Below, in pieces: positions 35,451 to 42,809 of a DNA stretch of 43,760 bases. The stretch comes from Burkholderiales bacterium (GTDB taxonomy: Bacteria > Pseudomonadota > Gammaproteobacteria > Burkholderiales > Burkholderiaceae_C), in contig RXJW01000091.1 of NCBI GenBank assembly GCA_003963005.1, forward strand, positions 1-43,760, written 5' to 3'. Positions within the stretch are counted from its first letter, which is position 1, and the number at the start of each line of letters is the position of its first letter. Under the pieces are notes generated by a model. The model worked only from the letters and a program-made list of their open reading frames with translations, made no database searches and was not told the DNA's origin. The position numbers and the translations under genes are program-made.

Positions 35451-36254
35451 ATGCCCGAACAGACGATCCTCGTTGAACAGCACGGCGCCGTGCGCCTGCT
35501 GCGCCTGAACCGCCCCGAAGCGCTCAACGCGTTCACGACGGGCATGCTCAGCCAGCTTCGCCAGGCGCTGGAGTCTGCGGCCGGCGACAGCGCCACGCGC
35601 TGCGTGCTGATCACCGGCGCCGGTCGGGCCTTCAGTGCCGGGCAGGACCTGACCGACCCGCATGTGGCGCCGAGCCGGGACCCCGGCGCCGCGCCGAAGG
35701 ACATCGGCCATCTGCTCGACCACTACTACATCCCGCTGGCGCTGCGCCTGCGCAGCATGCCGGTGCCGGTCATCGCGGCCGTGAACGGCGTCGCCGCGGG
35801 CGCCGGGGCGAGCGTGGCCATCGGCTGCGACCTCGCGCTGGCGGGCGAGAGCGCGAGTTTCATCCAGGCCTTCTCCAAGATCGGCCTGATTCCGGACTGC
35901 GGCGGCACCTGGCTGCTGCCGCGCCTGGTGGGCCGCGCCAAGGCCCTGGAGCTGGCCCTGCTGGGCGACAAGCTCAAGGCAGCGGACGCCGAGCGCCTCG
36001 GGCTGATCTCGCGCGTGCTGCCCGATGCCGAATTGATGGACGCCGCCATGGCCGCCGCGCAAAAGCTCGCCGGCATGCCGACGCGGGCGCTGGTCGAGAC
36101 CCGCATCGCGCTGGACGAGGCGCTCAAGTTCGATTTCGAGACGGCGCTGAAGCGCGAAGCGCAGCTGCAGAGCCAGATGGGCTTTGCGTACGACTACCAG
36201 GAGGGCGCGGCCGCCTTCCTGGACAAGCGCAAGCCTGTGTTCCGGGACCGCTGA
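35451..36254 (+). CDS. paaG: 1,2-epoxyphenylacetyl-CoA isomerase
   Basis: A 267-residue crotonase-fold enzyme that turns the ring epoxide of phenylacetyl-CoA into an oxepin. LLRLNRPEALNAFTTGML, GAGRAFSAGQDLTDP and VNGVAAGAGASVAIGCDLALAG are crotonase signatures. SFIQAFSKIGLIPDCGGTWLLPRLVG is characteristic of PaaG. It is the first gene of the operon, 11 nt after the operator. Its stop overlaps paaI by 1 nt. Confidence 0.93.
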   Translation: MPEQTILVEQHGAVRLLRLNRPEALNAFTTGMLSQLRQALESAAGDSATRCVLITGAGRAFSAGQDLTDPHVAPSRDPGAAPKDIGHLLDHYYIPLALRLRSMPVPVIAAVNGVAAGAGASVAIGCDLALAGESASFIQAFSKIGLIPDCGGTWLLPRLVGRAKALELALLGDKLKAADAERLGLISRVLPDAELMDAAMAAAQKLAGMPTRALVETRIALDEALKFDFETALKREAQLQSQMGFAYDYQEGAAAFLDKRKPVFRDR

Positions 36255-36691
36255 TGGACGCGCAGGCCATCGCGGAGAAGGTCCGCGACGTGATGTTCGC
36301 GGACGATGCCGCGAGCCGCATGCTGGGGCTGCAGATCACCGAGATCTCGCCCGGCCGTGCGGTTGCGACGATGACGGTGAGGGCCGACATGCTCAACGGC
36401 TTCGCCCTCTGCCACGGCGGCCTGATCGCCACGCTGGCGGATTCGGCCTTCGCCTTCGCCTGCAACAGCCGCAATGCGCTGACCGTGGCCTCGGGCTTCG
36501 GCATCGACATCCTCAAGAGTGCCCGGCTGGGCGACGTGCTGACCGCGACCGCAGCCGAAACCTCGCTCGCCGGCCGCACCGGCCTGTACGACATCACCGT
36601 GACCAACCAGCACGGCGAGCTGATCGCCGTGTTCCGCGGGCGTTCGCACCGGCTGGGCGAGCGCCGGGTCTTCGACGAAGGAAACGCATGA
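36254..36691 (+). CDS. paaI: Phenylacetate pathway hotdog thioesterase
   Basis: A 145-residue hotdog-fold acyl-CoA thioesterase. LNGFALCHGGLIATLADSAFAFACNS contains the HGG turn and the active-site acidic residue of PaaI. It is thought to release CoA from dead-end hydroxyphenylacetyl-CoA products. The start overlaps paaG (TGATG) and the end overlaps paaK by 4 nt. Confidence 0.93.
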   Translation: MDAQAIAEKVRDVMFADDAASRMLGLQITEISPGRAVATMTVRADMLNGFALCHGGLIATLADSAFAFACNSRNALTVASGFGIDILKSARLGDVLTATAAETSLAGRTGLYDITVTNQHGELIAVFRGRSHRLGERRVFDEGNA

Positions 36692-38001
36692 GCGCCAAAG
36701 CCCCGATCCGCATCCCGAAGCCGGGCGAGCTGGACCCGATCGAGACCGCCAGCCGCGACGAGTTGCAGTCCCTGCAGCTGGAGCGCCTGCGCTGGAGCCT
36801 GCAGCACGCCTACGACCACGTGCCGCACTACAAGGCCAGCTTCGACGCCAAGGGCGTGCACCCGTCGGACCTGAAGACGCTGGCGGACCTCGCCAAGTTC
36901 CCGTTCACGACCAAGCATGACCTGCGCGCGAACTACCCGTTCGGTCTCTTTGCCGTGCCGCGCGAGAAGCTGGCGCGCATCCATGCGTCGTCGGGCACGA
37001 CGGGCAAGCCGACCGTGGTCGGCTACACGCTCAAGGACATCGACCACTGGGCCCACCTAGTGGCACGCTCCATCCGCGCCTCGGGCGGCCGGGCCGGTGA
37101 CCTGGTGCACGTGGCCTACGGCTATGGCCTCTTTACCGGCGGCCTGGGCGCGCACTACGGCGCCGAGCGGCTGGGCTGCACGGTCATCCCCATGAGCGGC
37201 GGCCAGACCGAGAAGCAGGTGCAACTGATCACCGACTTCAAGCCCGACATCATCATGGTCACGCCGAGCTACATGCAGGTGCTGATCGAGGAGTTCCGCC
37301 GCCAGGGGCTGGATGCACGCGAGTCGTCGCTGAAGATCGGCATCTTCGGCGCCGAGCCCTGGACCGAAGCCATGCGCCGCGACATCGAGCAGGGCGCGGG
37401 CATCGACGCGGTGGACATCTACGGCCTCTCCGAGGTGATGGGACCGGGCGTAGCCAACGAGTGCATCGAGAGCAAGGACGGCCCGGTCATCTGGGAAGAC
37501 CACTTCTACCCCGAGATCATCGACCCCGAGACGGGCGAGGTGCTGCCCGACGGCAGCGAGGGCGAACTGGTGTTCACCTCGCTCACCAAGGAAGCGATGC
37601 CCGTCATCCGCTACCGCACGCGGGACCTGACCCGGCTGCTGCCGCCCACGGCGCGCAGCATGCGCCGCATGGGCAAGATCGTCGGCCGCAGCGACGACAT
37701 GCTCATCATCCGCGGCGTGAACCTCTTCCCTACGCAGGTGGAGGAGCTGGTGCTGCAGGAACCTGGCCTGGGTGGCCAGTACCAGCTGGTGGTGACCCGC
37801 GACGGCCACCTGGACGAGCTCGTCATCCGCTGCGAGCTGGCCCTGGGCGCGACCGACGACGGCATCGGCAAGCGGCTGAGTGAGCGCATCAAGAACCTGA
37901 TCGGCGTGAGCGCGACCGTGCGCGTCGAGCAACCCGAATCCATCGAACGCACGCTGGTGGGCAAAGCCCGCCGCGTCGTCGACAAACGAAGCAAGCCGTG
38001 A
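36688..38001 (+). CDS. paaK: Phenylacetate-CoA ligase
   Basis: A 437-residue adenylate-forming enzyme that activates phenylacetate with ATP and CoA. The P-loop-like [48 protein letters not shown] and [18 protein letters not shown] are diagnostic. The length is that of typical PaaK. It begins within the end of paaI (ATGA overlap). The first copy of the CACAGAG inverted repeat starts 7 nt after its stop. Confidence 0.96.
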   Translation: MSAKAPIRIPKPGELDPIETASRDELQSLQLERLRWSLQHAYDHVPHYKASFDAKGVHPSDLKTLADLAKFPFTTKHDLRANYPFGLFAVPREKLARIHASSGTTGKPTVVGYTLKDIDHWAHLVARSIRASGGRAGDLVHVAYGYGLFTGGLGAHYGAERLGCTVIPMSGGQTEKQVQLITDFKPDIIMVTPSYMQVLIEEFRRQGLDARESSLKIGIFGAEPWTEAMRRDIEQGAGIDAVDIYGLSEVMGPGVANECIESKDGPVIWEDHFYPEIIDPETGEVLPDGSEGELVFTSLTKEAMPVIRYRTRDLTRLLPPTARSMRRMGKIVGRSDDMLIIRGVNLFPTQVEELVLQEPGLGGQYQLVVTRDGHLDELVIRCELALGATDDGIGKRLSERIKNLIGVSATVRVEQPESIERTLVGKARRVVDKRSKP

Positions 38002-38007
38002 ATACCC

Positions 38008-38081
38008 AACACAGCCACAGAGCCACAGAGACACAAAGGCGCTCGGACCTCTCTGTGTCTCTGTGCCTCTGTGGCTGTGTT
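38008..38081. repeat. CACAGAG inverted repeat, copy 1 (paaK/paaA)
   Basis: Arms begin AACACAGCCACAGAG and end CTCTGTGGCTGTGTT, forming a long hairpin with small mismatches near the loop (about 38040-38048). It fills most of the paaK-paaA gap and ends 26 nt before the paaA start, leaving the ribosome site AAAGGAG (38095-38101) free. Confidence 0.9.
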
Positions 38082-38107
38082 CTTCGTCCCGAGCAAAGGA
38101 GCCTGTG

Positions 38108-39112
38108 ATGTACACCCAAGCCATGGATCTGATGGCTCGCGAAGCCCGCCCCAAGGTCGTCAAGAGCGCCGAGGAGCTGGCCCGCGAGGAGGCCTTTGAA
38201 GCCCGCATCGATGCGGGAGACTTCATCGAGGCCAAGGACTGGATGCCTGATCACTACCGCAAGACGCTGGTCCGCCAGATCAGCCAGCATGCGCACAGCG
38301 AGATCGTCGGCATGCTGCCGGAGGGCAACTGGATCACCCGTGCGCCCACGCTCAAGCGCAAGGCCATCCTGCTGGCCAAGGTGCAGGACGAGGGCGGGCA
38401 CGGCCTGTACCTGTACGCCGCCGCCGAGACGCTGGGCACCAGCCGCGACGAGATGACCGAGGCGCTGCTGTCGGGCAAGGCCAAGTACAGCTCCATCTTC
38501 AACTACCCCACGCTGACCTGGGCCGACATCGGCGTCATCGGCTGGCTGGTGGACGGGGCGGCCATCATGAACCAGGTGCCGCTGTGCCGCTGCTCCTACG
38601 CGCCCTACGCACGGGCCATGATCCGCGTCTGCCGCGAGGAGAGCTTCCACCAGCGCCAGGGCTACGAAAGCCTGCTGGTGATGATGCAGAAGGGCACGGC
38701 TGCGCAGAAGGCCATGGTGCAGGACGCCGTGAACCGCTGGTGGTGGCCGGCGCTGATGATGTTCGGCCCTGCGGACAAGGACTCGCCCAACTCCGAGCAG
38801 AGCATGCGCTGGGGCATCAAGCGCGTCTCCAACGACACGCTGCGCCAGAAGTTCGTCGACGCGACCATCCCGCAGGCCGAGATCCTGGGCGTGACCGTGC
38901 CGGACCCTGACCTGAAATGGAACGCCGAGCGCGACAGCTACGACTTCGGCGTCATCGACTGGCGCGAGTTCTGGCGCGTGGTGGGCGGCGAAGGCCCCTG
39001 CAACCGCGAGCGCCTGGCCGCCCGCAACAAGGCCTGGGACGACGGCGCCTGGGTGCGCGAGGCCGCACTGGCCCACGCGAAGAAGCAAACCACGGCGGCT
39101 CGGGCCGCCTGA
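38108..39112 (+). CDS. paaA: Phenylacetyl-CoA epoxidase catalytic subunit
   Basis: A 334-residue di-iron monooxygenase subunit that epoxidises the aromatic ring of phenylacetyl-CoA. Metal-ligand segments visible are [16 protein letters not shown] and [13 protein letters not shown], the paired ExxH motifs of this ferritin-like family. [27 protein letters not shown] is typical of the PaaA N-terminus. AAAGGAG lies 6 nt before ATG 38108. It follows repeat copy 1 and is followed by copy 2. Confidence 0.96.
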   Translation: MYTQAMDLMAREARPKVVKSAEELAREEAFEARIDAGDFIEAKDWMPDHYRKTLVRQISQHAHSEIVGMLPEGNWITRAPTLKRKAILLAKVQDEGGHGLYLYAAAETLGTSRDEMTEALLSGKAKYSSIFNYPTLTWADIGVIGWLVDGAAIMNQVPLCRCSYAPYARAMIRVCREESFHQRQGYESLLVMMQKGTAAQKAMVQDAVNRWWWPALMMFGPADKDSPNSEQSMRWGIKRVSNDTLRQKFVDATIPQAEILGVTVPDPDLKWNAERDSYDFGVIDWREFWRVVGGEGPCNRERLAARNKAWDDGAWVREAALAHAKKQTTAARAA

Positions 39113-39121
39113 AGATAAGAC

Positions 39122-39192
39122 GCCACAGAGACACAGGGGCACGGAGACATCGCGCCTCCTCCTCTGTGTCTCTGTGCCTCTGTGGCTGTGTT
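39122..39192. repeat. CACAGAG inverted repeat, copy 2 (paaA/paaB)
   Basis: The left arm starts at GCCACAGAG and lacks the outer AACACA; the right arm is complete, ending CTCTGTGGCTGTGTT. The hairpin is therefore one-sided at its base. It ends only 13 nt before the paaB start, directly abutting the AAGGAA ribosome site. Confidence 0.88.
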
Positions 39193-39205
39193 TGAAGGAA
39201 AGATG

Positions 39206-39502
39206 ATGAGCAACAACAGTTCCGCGGAATGGCCGCTGTGGGAAGTCTTCGTCCGCAGCAAGGCGGGCCTGGACCACAAGCACTGCGGCAGCCTGCACGC
39301 CGCCGACTCGGCCATGGCCATCCAGATGGCGCGTGACGTCTACACCCGGCGCCAGGAAGGCACGAGCATCTGGGTCGTGCGCTCCGAGCAGATCGTCGCC
39401 AGCGACCCGGTCGAGAAGGGCAGCCTCTTCGAGCCGGCCGATGACAAGGTCTACCGCCATCCGACGTTCTATGAACTGCCGGAACAACTGAACCACATGT
39501 AA
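39206..39502 (+). CDS. paaB: Phenylacetyl-CoA epoxidase subunit PaaB
   Basis: A 98-residue small subunit that helps assemble the epoxidase complex. EWPLWEVFVRSKAGLDHKHCGSLHAADSAMAIQMARDVYTRRQEG is the PaaB signature. Two ATG codons are adjacent (39203 and 39206); the second has better spacing from AAGGAA at 39195-39200. It lies between two repeat elements of different type. Confidence 0.95.
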   Translation: MSNNSSAEWPLWEVFVRSKAGLDHKHCGSLHAADSAMAIQMARDVYTRRQEGTSIWVVRSEQIVASDPVEKGSLFEPADDKVYRHPTFYELPEQLNHM

Positions 39503-39520
39503 GGACAGGCCCACCCCCTA

Positions 39521-39585
39521 CTCGCTTCGCGAGCCCCCTCAAGGGGGCAACGCCGACGGCCCGGCAAAGCCGGTTCCGTGGCGTT
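39521..39585. repeat. Multi-hairpin intergenic repeat (paaB/paaC), different from the CACAGAG type
   Basis: Three hairpins in a row: CTCGC-TTC-GCGAG (39521-39533), CCCCCT-CA-AGGGGG (39534-39547), and a long one (39549-39585) with AACGCC/GGCGTT, ACGG/CCGT and CCGGC-AAA-GCCGG. I recall similar sequences as common intergenic repeats in Burkholderiales. It occupies the paaB-paaC gap where no CACAGAG element is found. Confidence 0.8.
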
Positions 39586-39631
39586 CGCTGGGTTGAGCCC
39601 ACTGGCTGTGAATGGAACTGCGAGACCCACG

Positions 39632-40399
39632 ATGTCTGAACCCCGACTGACCTATGTCCTGCAACTGGCGGACACCTGCCTCATCCACGCCCAGCGCCTG
39701 GGCGAATGGTGCGGCCATGCCCCGGTGCTGGAAGAAGACCTGGCCCTGTCCAACATGGCCCTGGACCTGCTCGGCCAGGCCCGCGCGCTGCTGACCTACG
39801 CCGGTCAGCTCGAAGGCGCCGGCCGCGATGAAGACCAGCTCGCCTTCCTGCGCGAGGAGCGCGACTACCGCAACCTCGTGCTGGTGGAGTTGCCCAACGC
39901 AGTCGCGAGCCCCAGCGACGGCAGCGGCGGGCGTGATTTCGCGCTGACCACGCTGCGCAATGCCGCGATGGCGATCTGGCTGGAGCTGCTCTACGAGCGC
40001 CTGCAGACGAGCGCTGACGCCGAACTCGCCGGCATCGCCGCCAAGTCGCTGAAGGAAGTGCGCTACCACCGCCAGCACAGCAGCGACTGGGTCATGCGCC
40101 TGGGCGACGGCACCGCCGAATCGCAGGCCCGCATGCAAGCCGCGCTCGCGGTGCTGTCGCCGTACTTCAACGAGCTGTTCGCGGCCGACGGCGTCGAGGG
40201 CGTGGCCCCGGCCTGGCGCGAGATCGAGGCCGAATGGCGTGCGCGCTGGGCCACGCTGATGGCCGAGGCCACGCTCACGCTGCCGCGTGACAGCGCGCTG
40301 CAGCCGCAGGGCCACCGCGGCGTGCACAGCGAGCACATGGGCCACCTGCTCGGCACGATGCAGTACCTGCAGCGCGCCTACCCGGGCGGCGTCTGGTGA
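39632..40399 (+). CDS. paaC: Phenylacetyl-CoA epoxidase subunit PaaC
   Basis: A 255-residue structural subunit, related in fold to PaaA but catalytically silent. LQLADTCLIHAQRLGEWCGHAPVLEEDLALSNMALDLLGQAR and KSLKEVRYHRQHSSDWVMRLGDGT are typical. ATG 39632 gives the family start; the frame stays open upstream into the repeat element. It overlaps paaD by 1 nt. Confidence 0.95.
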   Translation: MSEPRLTYVLQLADTCLIHAQRLGEWCGHAPVLEEDLALSNMALDLLGQARALLTYAGQLEGAGRDEDQLAFLREERDYRNLVLVELPNAVASPSDGSGGRDFALTTLRNAAMAIWLELLYERLQTSADAELAGIAAKSLKEVRYHRQHSSDWVMRLGDGTAESQARMQAALAVLSPYFNELFAADGVEGVAPAWREIEAEWRARWATLMAEATLTLPRDSALQPQGHRGVHSEHMGHLLGTMQYLQRAYPGGVW

Positions 40400-40866
40400 T
40401 GAACCTGGACCTCGCGCGTGCGCGCCTGGCCGCCGTGCCCGACCCGGAGATCCCGGCGGTGAGCCTGGTGGAGCTGGGCATCGTGCGCGACCTGCGCCCG
40501 CACGGCGCGGGGCTGGAGGTGGTGCTCACGCCCACCTACAGCGGCTGCCCGGCCACCGAGCTGATCGTCGACGACGTGCGCGCGGCGCTCGCCGAGTTCG
40601 GCGACGTGACCATCACCTTGCAGCGCTCGCCCGCTTGGACGACCGACTGGATCACCCCCGAGGGCCGCGAGAAGCTGCAGCAGTACGGCATCGTGCCGCC
40701 GCAGTGCAGTGCCGAGCAGGCGATCTCGGTCGTGCCTCGGCTGCGCTGCCCGCGCTGCAGCGGCGCGCAGACCGAGCAGCTGTCGCGCTTCGGCTCCACG
40801 CCCTGCAAGTCCACGTGGCGCTGCATTGAGTGCGGTGAGCCGTTCGAGTACTTCAAGCCAATCTGA
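40399..40866 (+). CDS. paaD: Phenylacetate degradation protein PaaD (iron-sulfur maturation type)
   Basis: A 155-residue protein with an N-terminal DUF59/MIP18-like domain (VPDPEIPAVSLVELGIVRDL, TPTYSGCPATELI) and a C-terminal cysteine group (CPRC, then CKSTWRCIEC) that likely binds zinc. It is thought to help insert the iron-sulfur or di-iron centre of the epoxidase system. ATG 40399 overlaps the paaC stop; a GTG at 40396 is the alternative. Confidence 0.94.
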   Translation: MNLDLARARLAAVPDPEIPAVSLVELGIVRDLRPHGAGLEVVLTPTYSGCPATELIVDDVRAALAEFGDVTITLQRSPAWTTDWITPEGREKLQQYGIVPPQCSAEQAISVVPRLRCPRCSGAQTEQLSRFGSTPCKSTWRCIECGEPFEYFKPI

Positions 40867-40878
40867 CGATGATCTTCA

Positions 40879-40958
40879 AACACAGCCACAGAGGCACAGA
40901 GGCACAGAGGCAGCCGGATGGAGGCGTCTCTGTGCCTCTGTGCCTCTGTGGCTGTGTT
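40879..40958. repeat. CACAGAG inverted repeat, copy 3 (paaD/paaE), perfect stem
   Basis: The two arms (40879-40909 and 40928-40958) are perfectly complementary over 31 bp around an 18-nt loop. Each arm is built from the 8-bp unit GCACAGAG after an AACACAGCCACAGAG end. It starts 12 nt after the paaD stop and ends 28 nt before paaE. Confidence 0.93.
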
Positions 40959-40986
40959 CCTTTGTTGCCTATCGCTTCCACCTGAC

Positions 40987-42048
40987 ATGGCCTTGCATTT
41001 CCACCCCCTGCGCGTGACCTCGGTCGAGCGCGACACCGACGACGCGATGGTGGTCGGCTTCGAGGCGCCGGCCGAGGGCTTCGGCTTCGAGCCGGGCCAG
41101 TACCTGACGCTGCGGGCGACCGTCGGCGGGCAGGAGCTGCGCCGCAGCTACTCCATCTGCTCGGACCGGTCGCTGAAGGTCGGCATCCGGCGCGTGGACG
41201 GCGGCGCGTTTTCCACCTGGGTGCATGAGCAGGTCAAGGTGGGCGACGTCATCGAGTCCTACCCGCCGCAAGGCCGCTTCGTCATGCCCGCGCCGCGCAC
41301 GGTGGGCCGGCATGTGCTCTTCATCGCCGGCGGCTCGGGCATCACGCCCATCCTGGCTTTGGTCTCGGCCCTGCTCGAACGCGAGCCCGAGGCGCGCGCA
41401 ACGCTGGTCTACGCCAACCGCCGTACCGCGTCGACGATGTTCAAGGAAGAACTCGAAGACCTGAAGAACCGCTTCATGACGCGGTTGTCGTTGCACCTGA
41501 TCTTCAGCCGCGAGGCGGTCGATGCGCCGCTCTACGCCGGGCGCCTGGACGCCGGCAAGCTCAGCGCCTTCCTCGCCGGCCCGGTGCCGGCGGCGAGGGT
41601 GGACGAGGTGTTCGTCTGCGGGCCCTTCGAGATGAACGACCAGGCCGAGGCGGCCCTGCGCGGCGCGGGTGTCCCGGCCGACCGCATCCACATCGAGCGT
41701 TTCGGCACGCCGCAGTCGATGAGCGGGCAGCCGGCGCCGCACGAGGTCAAGGCTGGCGACGCGGCACAGGCGCGGGTGACGGTGATCCGCGATGGCATCT
41801 CGCGCGAGATCGAGTTCCATGCCACCGACCCGAGCCTCCTGGATGCTGCCGCGCGTGAGGGCATGGATGTGCCGTTCTCCTGCAAGAGCGGCGTGTGTTC
41901 CACCTGCCGTTGCAAGCTGGTGGCGGGTGAGGTGCGGATGGACCGCAACTTCGCGCTCGACAAGGACGAAGTCGCGGCCGGGTTCATCCTGAGCTGCCAG
42001 GCCCATCCGCTGACCGAGCGCGTGGTGATCAGCTTCGACGAGCGGTGA
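40987..42048 (+). CDS. paaE: Phenylacetyl-CoA epoxidase reductase subunit
   Basis: A 353-residue reductase that passes electrons from NADPH to the epoxidase. The FAD-binding motif is RRSYSICS (about residue 50), the NAD(P) part has FIAGGSGITPILAL and VFVCGPFEMN, and the C-terminal plant-type [2Fe-2S] cluster is CKSGVCSTCRCK with a distant Cys in LSCQAHP. All cluster cysteines are present. ATG 40987 follows repeat copy 3. Confidence 0.96.
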   Translation: MALHFHPLRVTSVERDTDDAMVVGFEAPAEGFGFEPGQYLTLRATVGGQELRRSYSICSDRSLKVGIRRVDGGAFSTWVHEQVKVGDVIESYPPQGRFVMPAPRTVGRHVLFIAGGSGITPILALVSALLEREPEARATLVYANRRTASTMFKEELEDLKNRFMTRLSLHLIFSREAVDAPLYAGRLDAGKLSAFLAGPVPAARVDEVFVCGPFEMNDQAEAALRGAGVPADRIHIERFGTPQSMSGQPAPHEVKAGDAAQARVTVIRDGISREIEFHATDPSLLDAAAREGMDVPFSCKSGVCSTCRCKLVAGEVRMDRNFALDKDEVAAGFILSCQAHPLTERVVISFDER

Positions 42049-42068
42049 TGCATCATCCACAGCCTCAG

Positions 42069-42149
42069 AACACGGCCACAGAGGCACAGAGGCCCAGAGG
42101 GGCCGTGCTATCTCCTTTCTCTGTGTCTCTGTGCCTCTGTGGCTGTGTT
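42069..42149. repeat. CACAGAG inverted repeat, copy 4 (paaE/paaR)
   Basis: The left arm begins AACACGGCCACAGAGGCACAG and the right arm ends CTCTGTGGCTGTGTT, with a few mismatches toward the loop. It starts 20 nt after the paaE stop and ends 25 nt before the paaR start. Its loop sequence differs from those of the other three copies. Confidence 0.9.
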
Positions 42150-42174
42150 CTTCACCTTTGCCAAAGCCTCCCCG

Positions 42175-42792
42175 ATGGCCCGTAAACGCGCTCCAGGTTT
42201 TGAAGCCCAACGCGAGGACATCCTCGCTGCGGCGGCCCGTCTGTTCGCTACGCAGGGCTTCAGCGCCACGTCCATGAACCAGGTCGCCGAGGCCTGTGGC
42301 GTGGCCAAGCCGACGCTCTATCACTACTTCCAGGACAAGAACGATCTGCTCGCACAGATCTGCGACAGCCATGTGCACGCACTGCTGGCGCTGGTGGAGG
42401 AGGTCAAGGCGCAGCGCCTGGCGCCCGACGCCGAGCTGCGCGCGCTGATCGAGCGCTTCACCCGCGTCTACGCAGACGCGCTGGACCAGCACCGCGTGCT
42501 CACCAGCGAGATCAAGTTCCTGGCCGACGCCGAGCGCGAACGGCTGCTGGACGTGGAGCGCCGCGTGGTGGCGGAGTTTGCCGGCGCGTTGACCCGCGTG
42601 CGGCCCGAGCTGCGCGACGCCCAGCTGCACAAGCCGCTGACCATGCTGCTCTTTGGCATGATCAACTGGACGTTCACCTGGCTGCGGCCCGACGGCGACC
42701 TGTCGCCCGAGGCGCTGGCGGGCCTCGTCAGTGATCTGTTCTTCGGTGGTCTCGGCGCCGTCCAGGTGCGCCAGCCTGCCGTCATTCCATAA
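42175..42792 (+). CDS. paaR: TetR-family repressor of phenylacetate degradation
   Basis: A 205-residue regulator. The N-terminal helix-turn-helix is ILAAAARLFATQGFSATSMNQVAEACGVAKPTLYHYFQDKNDLL. The C-terminal helices form the ligand pocket. Its position at the end of the paa genes and the TetR-type palindrome at the operon promoter indicate PaaR, released by phenylacetyl-CoA. As part of the operon it would give negative feedback. ATG 42175 is the family start. Confidence 0.9.
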   Translation: MARKRAPGFEAQREDILAAAARLFATQGFSATSMNQVAEACGVAKPTLYHYFQDKNDLLAQICDSHVHALLALVEEVKAQRLAPDAELRALIERFTRVYADALDQHRVLTSEIKFLADAERERLLDVERRVVAEFAGALTRVRPELRDAQLHKPLTMLLFGMINWTFTWLRPDGDLSPEALAGLVSDLFFGGLGAVQVRQPAVIP

Positions 42793-42809
42793 ACCCGAGG
42801 AGACGACCC

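Noticed and set aside
38008..42149. Repeats in the paa operon considered as a CRISPR array
   Set aside because: The copies are palindromes separated by whole genes, with no regular spacers and no cas genes.
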